Shown here in pieces: positions 16,051-24,516 of a stretch of 27,031 nucleotides of DNA; positions within the stretch are counted from its first letter, which is position 1, and each line of letters starts with the position of its first letter. A program made the translations under genes and the position numbers. The stretch comes from Deltaproteobacteria bacterium RIFOXYA12_FULL_61_11 (lineage in GTDB: Bacteria > Bdellovibrionota_F > JAHFAK01 > YA12-FULL-61-11). A model generated the notes under the pieces. That model was not told where the DNA came from, made no database searches, and worked only from the letters and a program-made list of their open reading frames with translations. Location of the stretch: the NCBI GenBank assembly GCA_001799195.1, contig MGSU01000318.1, positions 1-27,031 of the forward strand. Direction: 5' to 3'.

Positions 16051-17316
16051 TCAATCCTTACAACAACGCATTCCTATCGCCTCACTCGAGGTTTCTGCTA
16101 TCACCCGCTCGTAGGCGTAACCACCACAACTGGCATAGTCGATACCATTGACGTCATAAAACCCACCTGGGAGAAGATACCCTGTCGAACTCAAGGACTT
16201 CGGTCGAACTAACATAGCCAAGTTCTGAGTATCCGAGCACCATTTCTCGTCCTGCAGGAAGCGACACTGTCGGCCACACTCAATCACATCTTCGGGATTG
16301 CATTGCAGCGAACTTGTCCATTCTTTGATATTCCCGAGTAGATCATAGACCTGATATCGACCGGCACAGTTGCTCTTACTACCTGTTGGAATGGTATCCC
16401 CACCATTCCAGTTGCAATTCTGGGCTTCAGCCTCTGCACATGCCTCCAGCATTTCCATGTAAGTGCATAGGCGTTTACCCACATTGCTACATGCTTGCAG
16501 AGCTTGAACCAAGGTCAACCCACGCGACGGTAGGACCGCGGGAAGGGAACAAGCGTAGAAACGGGTGGAACCCGGCAGAGTGTTTCCCTCTGTCCCTACA
16601 TCATCAGGAAAGTCGGCGGGGAGATCGTCATTGCCTTTGACTTGGCTATAGTATGTACCAGCTTCGCATCCAGCGCTATACGAGATCACCGCTTCATAAG
16701 GATCTATCGAGTAGGATCCAATACGAACCATCTCCTGAGAACTGTCGTGGACCTCGACGATAAAGTCGTGAGCCAATTCCCGGTCCGAAGTATTGGCAAT
16801 AAGTTTGAATTGGTGCAAAGTCCCAACCAGACCTGAACTAGCATCATAGGTAAAAATGCCCTGTTCGTTTATACGAGCATTCCCACCTGTACTACTCTCA
16901 AGGCGGAACGTGGTAACTCCCCCCTTACCATCGTCTTGGAGAGAAAAATCGATAGCTAGACGAGATCCAAGGTACACACCATATTTTTGTAATGGTTTGT
17001 CCATGAATGCAATAGTTGAGGTTACGCTTGCTGCGGCATCAGTGCTAGGCTCTATTGGAGGGGGAGAAGTCACTGGTGGAATAGGCACTCCTACTGGCTC
17101 TTCAGGTGTTGGTATAGATGCGGGTTGAATCGGAGAAGGCCACGTTGCATCGGGAATCTCAGAGTTTGGGAAGGGGACAATCACCTGTTCTAAGGGGTTC
17201 TGTGGTGTTGCTTCTTGTATCTCGCTGGTTTCCGCATTGCCTACTGGGGGTTGAGGGCCGCACCCCAAAGAAACCAGGAAATTAAGTAGTACTATTACTA
17301 TACCAATTATCAACAT
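16051..17316 (-). CDS. Second Cys-rich FGE-like lipoprotein, paralogue of its neighbour
   Basis: A 421-residue predicted lipoprotein. The ATG at 17316 opens a hydrophobic signal segment with lipidated Cys19 (LLNFLVSLGC); its ribosome site is weak, and longer starts exist, but they would put non-hydrophobic sequence in front of the signal. Residues 20-95 are a Pro-rich tether, about 100-190 form an Ig-like domain (FRLESSTGGNARINEQGIFTYD), and about 195-421 form the same FGE-like domain as the gene downstream: MVRIGSYSIDPYEA, ACSNVGKRLCTYMEM, VYDLLGNIKEWTSSLQCNP, PGGFYDVNG and a final IGMRCCKD. The catalytic GGSYxC cysteine of true FGE is missing (GGFYDV). Shared Cys positions and the doublet at the end point to duplication. 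It is divergent from pepD and 138 nt upstream of its paralogue. Confidence 0.85.
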   Translation of the reverse strand: MLIIGIVIVLLNFLVSLGCGPQPPVGNAETSEIQEATPQNPLEQVIVPFPNSEIPDATWPSPIQPASIPTPEEPVGVPIPPVTSPPPIEPSTDAAASVTSTIAFMDKPLQKYGVYLGSRLAIDFSLQDDGKGGVTTFRLESSTGGNARINEQGIFTYDASSGLVGTLHQFKLIANTSDRELAHDFIVEVHDSSQEMVRIGSYSIDPYEAVISYSAGCEAGTYYSQVKGNDDLPADFPDDVGTEGNTLPGSTRFYACSLPAVLPSRGLTLVQALQACSNVGKRLCTYMEMLEACAEAEAQNCNWNGGDTIPTGSKSNCAGRYQVYDLLGNIKEWTSSLQCNPEDVIECGRQCRFLQDEKWCSDTQNLAMLVRPKSLSSTGYLLPGGFYDVNGIDYASCGGYAYERVIAETSSEAIGMRCCKD

Positions 17317-17428
17317 GGAGCATTGACCATCACTCAATTGAAGAATCCTAACACTCATCACCGTATCGAAGCAAGCAGTGCAAGACCAGAGAAGAAGGAT
17401 ATTGGTTGTCAGCACTTAATAGCGGTCA

Positions 17429-17457
17429 TTGCCATACGGATGAAATTCGGCTACAAA
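17429..17457 (+). promoter_or_regulatory. Sigma-70-like promoter for pepD
   Basis: TTGCCA (17429-17434, 5 of 6) and TACAAA (17452-17457, 4 of 6) are separated by 17 nt. The predicted transcript start near 17464 leaves about 37 nt before the start codon at 17501. Confidence 0.45.
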
Positions 17458-17500
17458 ATGGACGTTTTGTTACCTAATGGATTTTCCAAGGGAGATCATC

Positions 17501-18955
17501 ATGGCGAAACTAGACCATCTAGAACCTGGGCTCGTTTGGAGGCACTTCGAACACATTACTTCCATTCCTCACTGTTCTCGCGATGAGAAGGCAATACACC
17601 AACACCTACTCAACCTCGGCGAACACAAGGGCTGGGAGACACGTACCGATCTCGTGGGTAATATTATCTTCGCTTTGCCTGCTAGTCTGGATAGAATGAA
17701 TCATCCGCCAATAGCTCTGCAAGCCCACATGGACATGGTCTGCGAAAAAGTTCTTGAATCTAAACATGATTTCTTGCGCGACCCCCTTGAGGTCTACGAG
17801 GTCGACGGAATTGTTCATGCACGTGGGACTTCTCTTGGAGCCGATAATGGCATAGGCCTTGCTTATCTATTGGCTCTTGCAGAAGAATGTAAGACATTTT
17901 CCCACCCCCCTATGGAATTATTGGTTACCTGTAGCGAAGAAGTCGGTCTTATCGGTGCATCAGAACTCGACCAAAATCTCTTACGTGCAAAGAGGATGAT
18001 CAACCTCGATACTGAAGATTTCGGTGAAATTTTCATAGGTTGTGCGGGGGGGATGGACACGAAAATCGCACTCCCTCTTACTCGAGAAGTCCTCTCAATC
18101 CCAACTCAAGCCTTCAAATTATCCATTACCGGATTAGCAGGAGGACACTCCGGTTGCGACATCAACTCGAATAGGCGAAATTCAATTCGACTCTTAGCAA
18201 CCGCACTGGCTTTCCTCTCTGAGCAGAGTGACCTCCGCCTGTTGGCCCTCAATGGTGGAAATCAACGGAATGCCATCCCTCGTGAAGCCAACGCAGAGTT
18301 CTGCCTCCCTGTCCCAGATCGTGAAAAAATCCAAACCTTGATTTTAGGCTTGGAACACAATTGGCGGCAAGAATTTGGCAGTGTAGAACCTGGTTTGACC
18401 CTGAAGTTGAAGGAGCAAACATCCAACCCCACTCTTCCAATAAACCGCAATATTACTCAGCGGGTTATTGCCCTTCTCTGTGCACTGCCCAGTGGTTTAA
18501 CAGCCATGAGTCCCGAATTGTCCGGACTAGTCGAAACCTCAACCAACCTCGGAGTGCTCAGCAGCACCTCCACGCACCTCCAAATCGGCATGTTGACACG
18601 TTCGTCCGTCGCCACGGCTTTGGACGATCTTACCCTGCGCATTAGAACAATAGCACGATCCTTCGGTGCGCATGTGGAGGAGGAAGGCCGCTATCCTGGA
18701 TGGAAACCGAATCCTACCTCACAACTCTTACAGCAGGCTAGTGACGTGTTTGCCCTACAGTTCGGTAAACCTCCTGTTGTACGCGCTGTTCACGCAGGAC
18801 TTGAATGTGGAGTTTTCTCTGAGCGGTTCCCCGACATTGACCTCATTTCAATGGGACCGACTATACGGAACCCACACAGTCCTGACGAACATGTCATCGT
18901 CACGACAGTCACGGCTTGTTACGACTATCTGAAAAAGTTACTTTCCGCACTCTGA
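17501..18955 (+). CDS. pepD: Xaa-His/cytosolic non-specific dipeptidase (peptidase M20C)
   Basis: Di-zinc metallopeptidase that hydrolyses dipeptides in the cytoplasm. The start at 17501 (MAKLDHLEPG) is preceded by GGGAG and gives 484 residues, the same size as characterised PepD. Metal and catalytic residues are in place: His76 in QAHMDMVCEK, Asp115 in GTSLGADNGIG, Glu146-Glu147 in CSEEVGLIGA, the Asp of MINLDTEDFGE, and the final His in NPHSPDEHV. All lie at nearly the same offset from those of Vibrio PepD (His80, Asp119, Glu149-150). The lid domain motifs GLAGGHSGCDI and NGGNQRNAIP are also present. A lipoprotein gene follows 32 nt downstream and is probably cotranscribed. Confidence 0.96.
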   Translation: MAKLDHLEPGLVWRHFEHITSIPHCSRDEKAIHQHLLNLGEHKGWETRTDLVGNIIFALPASLDRMNHPPIALQAHMDMVCEKVLESKHDFLRDPLEVYEVDGIVHARGTSLGADNGIGLAYLLALAEECKTFSHPPMELLVTCSEEVGLIGASELDQNLLRAKRMINLDTEDFGEIFIGCAGGMDTKIALPLTREVLSIPTQAFKLSITGLAGGHSGCDINSNRRNSIRLLATALAFLSEQSDLRLLALNGGNQRNAIPREANAEFCLPVPDREKIQTLILGLEHNWRQEFGSVEPGLTLKLKEQTSNPTLPINRNITQRVIALLCALPSGLTAMSPELSGLVETSTNLGVLSSTSTHLQIGMLTRSSVATALDDLTLRIRTIARSFGAHVEEEGRYPGWKPNPTSQLLQQASDVFALQFGKPPVVRAVHAGLECGVFSERFPDIDLISMGPTIRNPHSPDEHVIVTTVTACYDYLKKLLSAL

Positions 18956-18987
18956 TTCTCCCGCAACAAGCACAATGAGGTCCCTCG

Positions 18988-19557
18988 ATGGCCTGGTATC
19001 ACATTCTCTTCGTTGCAATCCTACTGAGTTGCCACCCAAAAGCACACACCCCAGAGCCCCATCCTCAACACCCCCCCTTTCGAGAAGTCGAATATCTTGT
19101 TGAAGAACCTCCTCGATTGTACCGACTCATAATGAATACTGATATTCCCAATAAAATCGTAACTTCTCGATGGTATGAGGAATTCGTCAAGAGTAGAGAA
19201 CGACCTCCCAAACTAATCCTCCTCTTGGAACAGGATCATCGGCTTGGAACAGAAGCAATACAGATTCCCAGAGAGAGCTTATATAACCTCCTAGTTATTG
19301 CATGTACTGCCAACGAGAAGTATACTTTTGTCTCCTCCTATGAAGAAGCCGATATACTACTCACCATCACCATTGTGGATAAGCAATTTGAACCGGCGCT
19401 CTCTCTGCACTTGGGATTGGTCCATAAACTCAGCGGGCGATTTTTGATGGAATTCGAGAAAACCGTACGCGTGCAAACTATTACAGTACAAGGAAATACA
19501 ACTGAGAGCATGCAACCATCGTCAAGTCCAAGAGAGGTACACCGGGAAGTGCAGTAG
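18988..19557 (+). CDS. Lipoprotein, possibly LpoB-like
   Basis: A 189-residue predicted lipoprotein. The signal peptide is short (MAWYHILFVAILLSC) with Cys15 as the lipidation site; GAGG lies 7 nt before the ATG. A Pro/His-rich tether (about 16-40) precedes a single domain. Its order of elements resembles LpoB-type activators of penicillin-binding proteins: a helix (IVTSRWYEEFVKS), a strand RPPKLILLLE, a region with ESLYNLLVIAC, the strand YTFVSSYEEADILLTITIV and a final strand pair ALSLHLGLVHKLSGRFLMEFEKTVRV. In LpoB these correspond to the central sheet and to the family's ADYxLxG and lxDLxxGeivW segments. The resemblance is by topology only. The last 25 residues are Ser/Thr rich. It is probably cotranscribed with pepD. 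Confidence 0.62.
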   Translation: MAWYHILFVAILLSCHPKAHTPEPHPQHPPFREVEYLVEEPPRLYRLIMNTDIPNKIVTSRWYEEFVKSRERPPKLILLLEQDHRLGTEAIQIPRESLYNLLVIACTANEKYTFVSSYEEADILLTITIVDKQFEPALSLHLGLVHKLSGRFLMEFEKTVRVQTITVQGNTTESMQPSSSPREVHREVQ

Positions 19558-19597
19558 AAATATCCAGGAGATGGTTGGATGAAACAAACCTCCTCTC

Positions 19598-20977
19598 TTA
19601 CTTGGCGTAAAAGTAGACATCAACGATTTCTTGCAACTCACCTTTACTCGTCTTGAAACTACTTTTCTGGCGTATTGTATTATTGTAGGGATCTGCCTGC
19701 TCGATGGTTTGATATGCGAGATCGATCTCGGCAATACCAAACTCGCTTATGACTTTTACCTCATCAGTCTGAGACCGACCATCCATATTTTTGTCCACCC
19801 ATAGAGCAAGCTGCGAGAATTTTGGATCGAGGGGACTGATTTTACTGTCATTGTTCTCATCAAACTTCTTGAGTTCCTCGAAACCATTAGCCGAGCCACC
19901 AGCAGTTCCGAACAACTCACGGCCACTGTCGATAAATCCATTCCTATTAGCATCGTAGACGAGGAGAGCATCATCAAACTCTCCCAGTTCATCGTTGGCA
20001 ATCCAACCAGTTTCCATTTGCTCGCCTTCCCCATCAAGGTCGAAAAAGATAGGATTATGCTTCTCATCGCCAATTCCCGAAAAGGTGAAACCATCGCCAT
20101 TCAGGTCGAGTACCAGAGGAGAGTATCCGGTTTCGCAATACCCCTGTTCGATACCAGTCGTGTAATAGGTATCGCCACTGCTCTGTTCAGCCGCTGCCTT
20201 GCGAGTGTCGTGAGTATACACGGTGAACCGCGCGGGATGAGGGGCCGCGAGATTAATCGGGGTCCATTCTTTCTGGGCGGCCAAATTCACCCATTCGCCA
20301 GCGACTAGACCATAGAATGCACCTTCTGCTTGCAAGCTTAGGAATTTCACTCCCTTAGCTTCTTGATTCGCAACAAACTCCCGGACGAAGTTGCTCAAAT
20401 TATAATTGAGCGTAAGCAAGGGGTAGAGATTCTTCTGCCTCTTGGTCAGGAGGCTCTTCTGGTCGGTGAAGTCCTGAGTGGCCTCATCGATCTCAGAACC
20501 ATTGACCTTTAGGCGGAATTGCACTTGTTCTGAACTCTCTACGAAGCGATCTTCGCGACCATGATGCGTACATGCGCGAATGACCTCAATCTGAGTCATG
20601 TTCTGAGCATTGGTCTGCGCATTGTTTGTCGAGTTATAATCCTTGTCTTCGAAGGTGAAATACTCTGCGTAGTCGGGTTCGATCGGATTCGGATCGCAAA
20701 CATCGCCCATACCATCGTTATCGCGATCCAACTGATCTTCATTACTCATGAAGGCGCAACTGTCTTCCCAATCGAAAACCCCGTCAGTATCACTATCAGA
20801 ATCGGTAGTGTAAGTTTGAGGTCCCTGGTCTACAACTACTGGAATATCCTGAGCAGGTTGTTGTTGCTCTGTACTCCCCGGCACGGTAGGGGATGCCGTC
20901 TCCTCTGATTCTGAAGAGTTGCAACTAAGCACAAAGAACATCGTCAGGATACCTATCACTGCAAGCATCGTACGCAT
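19598..20977 (-). CDS. Lipoprotein with TSP3 and FrpC-like calcium-loop region
   Basis: A 459-residue predicted lipoprotein; the signal peptide ends in FFVLSC with Cys19, and the ATG follows GAGGGAGGAAGT. Residues 58-97 form thrombospondin type-3-like calcium loops (DSDSDTDGVFDWEDSC, DRDNDGMGDVCDPNP). The middle (about 130-280) is not recognised. Residues 286-422 match a region found in FrpC and other large RTX-type proteins: PLVLDLNGDGF, FFDLDGEGE, a TGW turn, LLVYDANRNGFIDSGRELFG, ANGFEELKKFDENND, LWVDKNMDGRSQTDE and FGIAEIDLAY. The DxNxDG-type loops should bind calcium. Such regions usually sit in very long secreted proteins, so the short lipoprotein form is unusual. A good promoter lies 43 nt upstream. 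It converges on the LpoB-like gene. Confidence 0.86.
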   Translation of the reverse strand: MRTMLAVIGILTMFFVLSCNSSESEETASPTVPGSTEQQQPAQDIPVVVDQGPQTYTTDSDSDTDGVFDWEDSCAFMSNEDQLDRDNDGMGDVCDPNPIEPDYAEYFTFEDKDYNSTNNAQTNAQNMTQIEVIRACTHHGREDRFVESSEQVQFRLKVNGSEIDEATQDFTDQKSLLTKRQKNLYPLLTLNYNLSNFVREFVANQEAKGVKFLSLQAEGAFYGLVAGEWVNLAAQKEWTPINLAAPHPARFTVYTHDTRKAAAEQSSGDTYYTTGIEQGYCETGYSPLVLDLNGDGFTFSGIGDEKHNPIFFDLDGEGEQMETGWIANDELGEFDDALLVYDANRNGFIDSGRELFGTAGGSANGFEELKKFDENNDSKISPLDPKFSQLALWVDKNMDGRSQTDEVKVISEFGIAEIDLAYQTIEQADPYNNTIRQKSSFKTSKGELQEIVDVYFYAK

Positions 20978-21019
20978 ACTTCCTCCCTCAATACACTACA
21001 GTCCTTCACGAACGTCCAG

Positions 21020-21047
21020 AGTATAGCAAAATACGTTCCACTGTCAA
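21020..21047 (-). promoter_or_regulatory. Strong sigma-70-type promoter for the calcium-loop lipoprotein
   Basis: The minus strand carries a perfect TTGACA (21042-21047), a 16-nt spacer and TATACT (21020-21025). The predicted transcript start near 21013 gives a leader of about 36 nt ending in the GGAGG ribosome site. Confidence 0.65.
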
Positions 21048-21392
21048 AGCCTCCTCCCCAGGAAGAAACCTGATGTTATTGTGAGCATATTTTTTCCAGT
21101 CCGCAAAATTCTCATGACAGCGTGCAAGATCTCATACCATGACTGCACATTTTTCCATTTGCAACCTACTACCCTTTCAACACCTATTCATGGTATTAGT
21201 CATTCTATTGCATCGGTCGAGATTGAAGATGCAGCGATACGCTCCTCACCCTCCTTTTTCCCCTCGTAAAAAACGTTCTCTCATCAACTTTTTCCTACAA
21301 CAGCCTTCAACCAATAGATATTTTTCATCTCTATCTTTAACACGACTCGCTGACATACAGATAGTTCTACCTCGAGCGCGGTGGGCATCCTC
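21048..21392 (+). other. Gene-poor stretch with a possible short ORF
   Basis: The stretch separates the divergent calcium-loop lipoprotein and the coiled-coil pseudopilin genes. The only structure I see is an open frame from ATG 21139 (85 codons; shorter starts at 21190 and 21229) whose TGA at 21394-21396 overlaps the next ATG as ATGA. The product (from 21229: MQRYAPHPPFSPRKKRSLI and on) has no recognisable domain and no clear ribosome site. I do not see a convincing promoter for the downstream gene. Confidence 0.3.
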
Positions 21393-23096
21393 ATGACATC
21401 CATTCCTGCCCATTCTCATATTTCGATTCGTCAACATGCTGCACCACACCAAGGGCTTACAATACTTGAGTTTCTGCTCGCGATTGGCTTAACCATTTCA
21501 CTCGCTCTTATTACAATGGCTTGGTCGAACGAACTGCATGTACATGCTCTCCTTTCACATGCAACTTCCCAGGTTCGAACCATTCGCGATCTCGAAGTAC
21601 TCCATTTACTCAATGAATCATCGGACCAAGCAATCTTCGTTCGCTGTCCACCTAGCCCCGACTTCCCACCTCCAGATCAGCCAATTCCATTCGATGACGC
21701 CCTTATCGTTGAGCAACCCGATGGAAGTTCCGCTGCTGGCTGGCTCCTCCTTGGTTTCAAACCAGAAATACCCGAACAAATTAGTTATGCTGTTGAGGTA
21801 TTTTCCGATGGTAGTAGGGCCTTGATTCTCGCCTTTGCCAACCTTAATCCTCCAGATTGGTTACGGTCTTCGAACAGAACCGATCCCTCCCCAACCTCTC
21901 CTAGATTGAAGGTATTGCAGCAGAAAGAATTGGAACTCGAAACGAAAATTGCAAGCCTATTAGGCGATGAGAAATCCGGGATGCAAATCATGCAACTGGA
22001 CCATCTCACTCGGCAAGAACAACTCAAGACCTCATGTGAATTAGAGAGAGAACGTATTGAGGAGTGGTTTCACACAAGAATAAACGAATTACAAGAACTT
22101 ACAAAAACAAGGAAAGAAGCAACCCGCATTGAGTTCGCTCTAGAACAGAAGCTCGCAACTATCGATCTTGAATATCAGAGAAAGCGCCTCAGCCTCGGAA
22201 AACAAGCATCTGAGGCAAAACGAAAGTTAGAACAGGAAATTGCAATTATTCGCAACTCCCAAGAACAGTATAAAACTACATTACGTCAAGAAATCATTGC
22301 CCGGTTTTCCCAACAACGATCCAATCTCAACGAACGTCATACCAAACGATTAGAATTGGTAAAGAAACAAGCTCTCAAAGAACTTCGCGAAATCCGTAAA
22401 GATAAAGCACAATTACTACGTAGCCCCGCGCTTCTTGGAACAGAAGAAGAACGTCGCATCGACGATCAAATTCTCTCTATCAAACGTGATTATCACTCCA
22501 CAGCCCAACGTTATGAAATCGAACAACAACAAGAAATCGAAGCACTGACCATGGCGGAAGAGAAAGAACTGCTCGGCCTCGCCTCGCTTGTCAGTTCATC
22601 TATTAATACAAAAGTGCTTGAACTCACAACCAAGATCAAGACGTACGAATTGCGCACTAAGCAAATTCAGGAGCAAATTGAAGTTGACCGTCAAGAACGT
22701 GAGGAAGAATTAACGCATATACTAAACCATGCTCTTGCGAAAGTCGACACCGAGCGGGAACAACTTCGTCTAGAACTCCACAATCTGCATCGCCAAGAAC
22801 TAGCAAAAAACAATCTCTCCTGCAACCAAGAACTCCAACGTTTACTTGCTGAAAAAGAACTTGCAGAACAGTCCCTCAGGGCTCGTTATCAGCAGATTGT
22901 GCGCATCGAGATTTCTGCACTCAATGAGTTACGCTCCTCTGCAATGAGAGCAAAGGACCATGACCTTCGCGTAGCAACCTTCATCGCACACAAGAGGCAC
23001 CGCAACTTGACAGTACTCTCACTCACTCTCGAAGCTTCCCGAACTGAAACTTCTAGAGTGCGAACCTCGCATATGTACATGGAAGGCTTGCCGTGA
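21393..23096 (+). CDS. Prepilin-like protein with a very long coiled coil
   Basis: About 567 residues from the ATG at 21393 (a GTG 12 nt upstream is in frame). The N-terminus is a type IV prepilin leader: 21 residues ending in Gly, then mature LTILEF with Glu at +5, followed by the hydrophobic helix LLAIGLTISLALITMAW. A prepilin peptidase should cut after Gly21, as in pilins and pseudopilins of type II secretion. Residues 50-165 form a small region (LLLGFKPE, YAVEVFSDGSRALILAFANL). From about 175 to 545 the chain is almost unbroken heptad-like sequence rich in Glu, Lys, Arg, Gln and Leu (ERIEEWFHTRINELQEL, EIEALTMAEEKELLGL). Minor pilins are usually under 350 residues and globular, so this architecture is unusual. 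No other pilus gene is nearby, and the neighbour downstream is convergent. Confidence 0.8.
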   Translation: MTSIPAHSHISIRQHAAPHQGLTILEFLLAIGLTISLALITMAWSNELHVHALLSHATSQVRTIRDLEVLHLLNESSDQAIFVRCPPSPDFPPPDQPIPFDDALIVEQPDGSSAAGWLLLGFKPEIPEQISYAVEVFSDGSRALILAFANLNPPDWLRSSNRTDPSPTSPRLKVLQQKELELETKIASLLGDEKSGMQIMQLDHLTRQEQLKTSCELERERIEEWFHTRINELQELTKTRKEATRIEFALEQKLATIDLEYQRKRLSLGKQASEAKRKLEQEIAIIRNSQEQYKTTLRQEIIARFSQQRSNLNERHTKRLELVKKQALKELREIRKDKAQLLRSPALLGTEEERRIDDQILSIKRDYHSTAQRYEIEQQQEIEALTMAEEKELLGLASLVSSSINTKVLELTTKIKTYELRTKQIQEQIEVDRQEREEELTHILNHALAKVDTEREQLRLELHNLHRQELAKNNLSCNQELQRLLAEKELAEQSLRARYQQIVRIEISALNELRSSAMRAKDHDLRVATFIAHKRHRNLTVLSLTLEASRTETSRVRTSHMYMEGLP

Positions 23097-23133
23097 AAAT
23101 AAATGGGATGTATTGGCAAAATATATTGAGGAT

Positions 23134-24147
23134 CTATTGGAAGTAATTGGTGATCTCAACACAGGCAGCGTCAGTGACCTCATTCAGTGGCTGGAAATCT
23201 TCATCGTAGATTATTTCTTCAACCTTCATGGTGAAGGTGACCTCGACTTCTCCATCTTCGCAATCGCCCTGATCAGCTATTGTGAAAGCCTCACGCTCTG
23301 CTCCGAGATTAAGTCGATAGATCTCTGAGAAATCACCCTCATCCACTAGCCCACGTTTTGTCATCTCTGCAGCTACAAGGTTACGCTTGACCGTGAGATC
23401 TGTCACTCCAGCGGTCAGAGAGAAGAAAGCAGTAGTTTCACCATTGTCCCGTGCATTTGCAGCATCTTCCTGTGTCAAATCCCACTTTTGAATGCCTCCA
23501 AGGGTGGAATAATTGACCGCAGCTTCAATATCCCCCTGAGAAGAGGAAAAGGTGAAGAACTGGATGCACGGCTTACCGCACTCGCAATCGGTCTCCTCAG
23601 CAACTGCCAGCAAGGACGGGTTGTTTAGTGCGAAGTGCAGATATTTCATCGCCTGATCCTTCTCACCAGTGGCGTTCTGGACCTCAAGCTTCATTTCGTT
23701 ATCGTGCTTGTTATAGAAAGATAACCTTCTCAATACCTCGGGTTGCGCTTTGATCAGAATAGTAGCCTTGCTGGCAGGGTCTCCTTGATAGGTTATGGAT
23801 GAAGAACGCAGATCGACGAACTGATTGTTGACCTTGAAGCGGAGCGATCCTGGGTCGAAATCGTTTTCGACATGAAAAGCGAGCTTGATCTCCCCAGCCA
23901 ACTCCGTAATAGCATTGGTCGGCGTGAATTCATCCACCACCAATTTTGGCCCAATGCCATTACTGGTCCCATTGGGGATATCTGTCGACCGGCTCGAATC
24001 ATTTCCCATGGGCATTGCTGTGGCATTTGGATCCAAACCGCTAGGCCCGGTCAAGTCATTCTTGTTACTCTTGCTGCCTCCACCACACCCGGCCAAGACC
24101 AGAACCAGGGTAAGGAGCAATCCAAATAGGACGTTCACGATCTTCAT
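23134..24147 (-). CDS. Lipoprotein of unknown function with CxC..C motif
   Basis: A 337-residue predicted lipoprotein. The ATG at 24147 follows GGGAGGTGAAA and opens a signal peptide with lipidated Cys21 (LTLVLVLAGC) and a Gly-rich start of the mature protein. A polar Asn/Gly/Ser tether reaches about residue 65. Residues 70-175 look like a beta domain (LVVDEFTPTNAITELAGEIK, IKLAFHVENDFDPGSLRFKV). Then comes the motif C188-E-C190-G-K-P-C194, followed by FFTFSSSQGDIEAAVNYST, and a last part with helices and a pair of Cys (296 and 329). I do not recognise the family. It converges with the coiled-coil gene (37 nt between stops) and is divergent from thioredoxin. Confidence 0.78.
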   Translation of the reverse strand: MKIVNVLFGLLLTLVLVLAGCGGGSKSNKNDLTGPSGLDPNATAMPMGNDSSRSTDIPNGTSNGIGPKLVVDEFTPTNAITELAGEIKLAFHVENDFDPGSLRFKVNNQFVDLRSSSITYQGDPASKATILIKAQPEVLRRLSFYNKHDNEMKLEVQNATGEKDQAMKYLHFALNNPSLLAVAEETDCECGKPCIQFFTFSSSQGDIEAAVNYSTLGGIQKWDLTQEDAANARDNGETTAFFSLTAGVTDLTVKRNLVAAEMTKRGLVDEGDFSEIYRLNLGAEREAFTIADQGDCEDGEVEVTFTMKVEEIIYDEDFQPLNEVTDAACVEITNYFQ

Positions 24148-24516
24148 TTTCACCTCCCAGATGCGCAACATCAGTCCGACTTGCAAAGGACATACCCACG
24201 CTATCGGCATCCAAGATTTTACAACCCATTGTCTATCAAAAAGAAGATCACTACAAGCAAGTGCCAACCCACATCTTTCCTTGCAGGAACCCACAGTGGA
24301 CTGCAATGATTGCAGACATAACCGCGATGCGACCTTCACCCTACAGTATCCAGGATCGGCCTGCCCAAACCACTAGAATTTCCTCACTTTCCAGAATGTC
24401 AAAGGGAATATGCATTTCTTGGCAATATCCAGGGAGTATTGACAACACCAGCGCAATGCGGCATAGGCAACATAGTGCTAGTAATTGACCAGTTCAAGAT
24501 AAGGAGGACCTTAATC
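24148..24516. other. Intergenic region between a divergent lipoprotein and thioredoxin
   Basis: No gene is supported: short frames here lack ribosome sites and recognisable products. A TTGACA (24439-24444) lies upstream of thioredoxin, but the hexamer at 17 nt (CATAGG) is poor, so the promoter is uncertain. The AAGGAGG ribosome site of thioredoxin is at 24501-24507. Confidence 0.5.

Noticed and set aside
14422-17316. True sulfatase-modifying enzymes
   Set aside because: The first catalytic Cys position of FGE is not Cys in either protein, and no sulfatase gene is present in the window.
24439-24467. TTGACA with CATAGG as a thioredoxin promoter
   Set aside because: The -35 is perfect, but no acceptable -10 hexamer lies at 16 to 18 nt.
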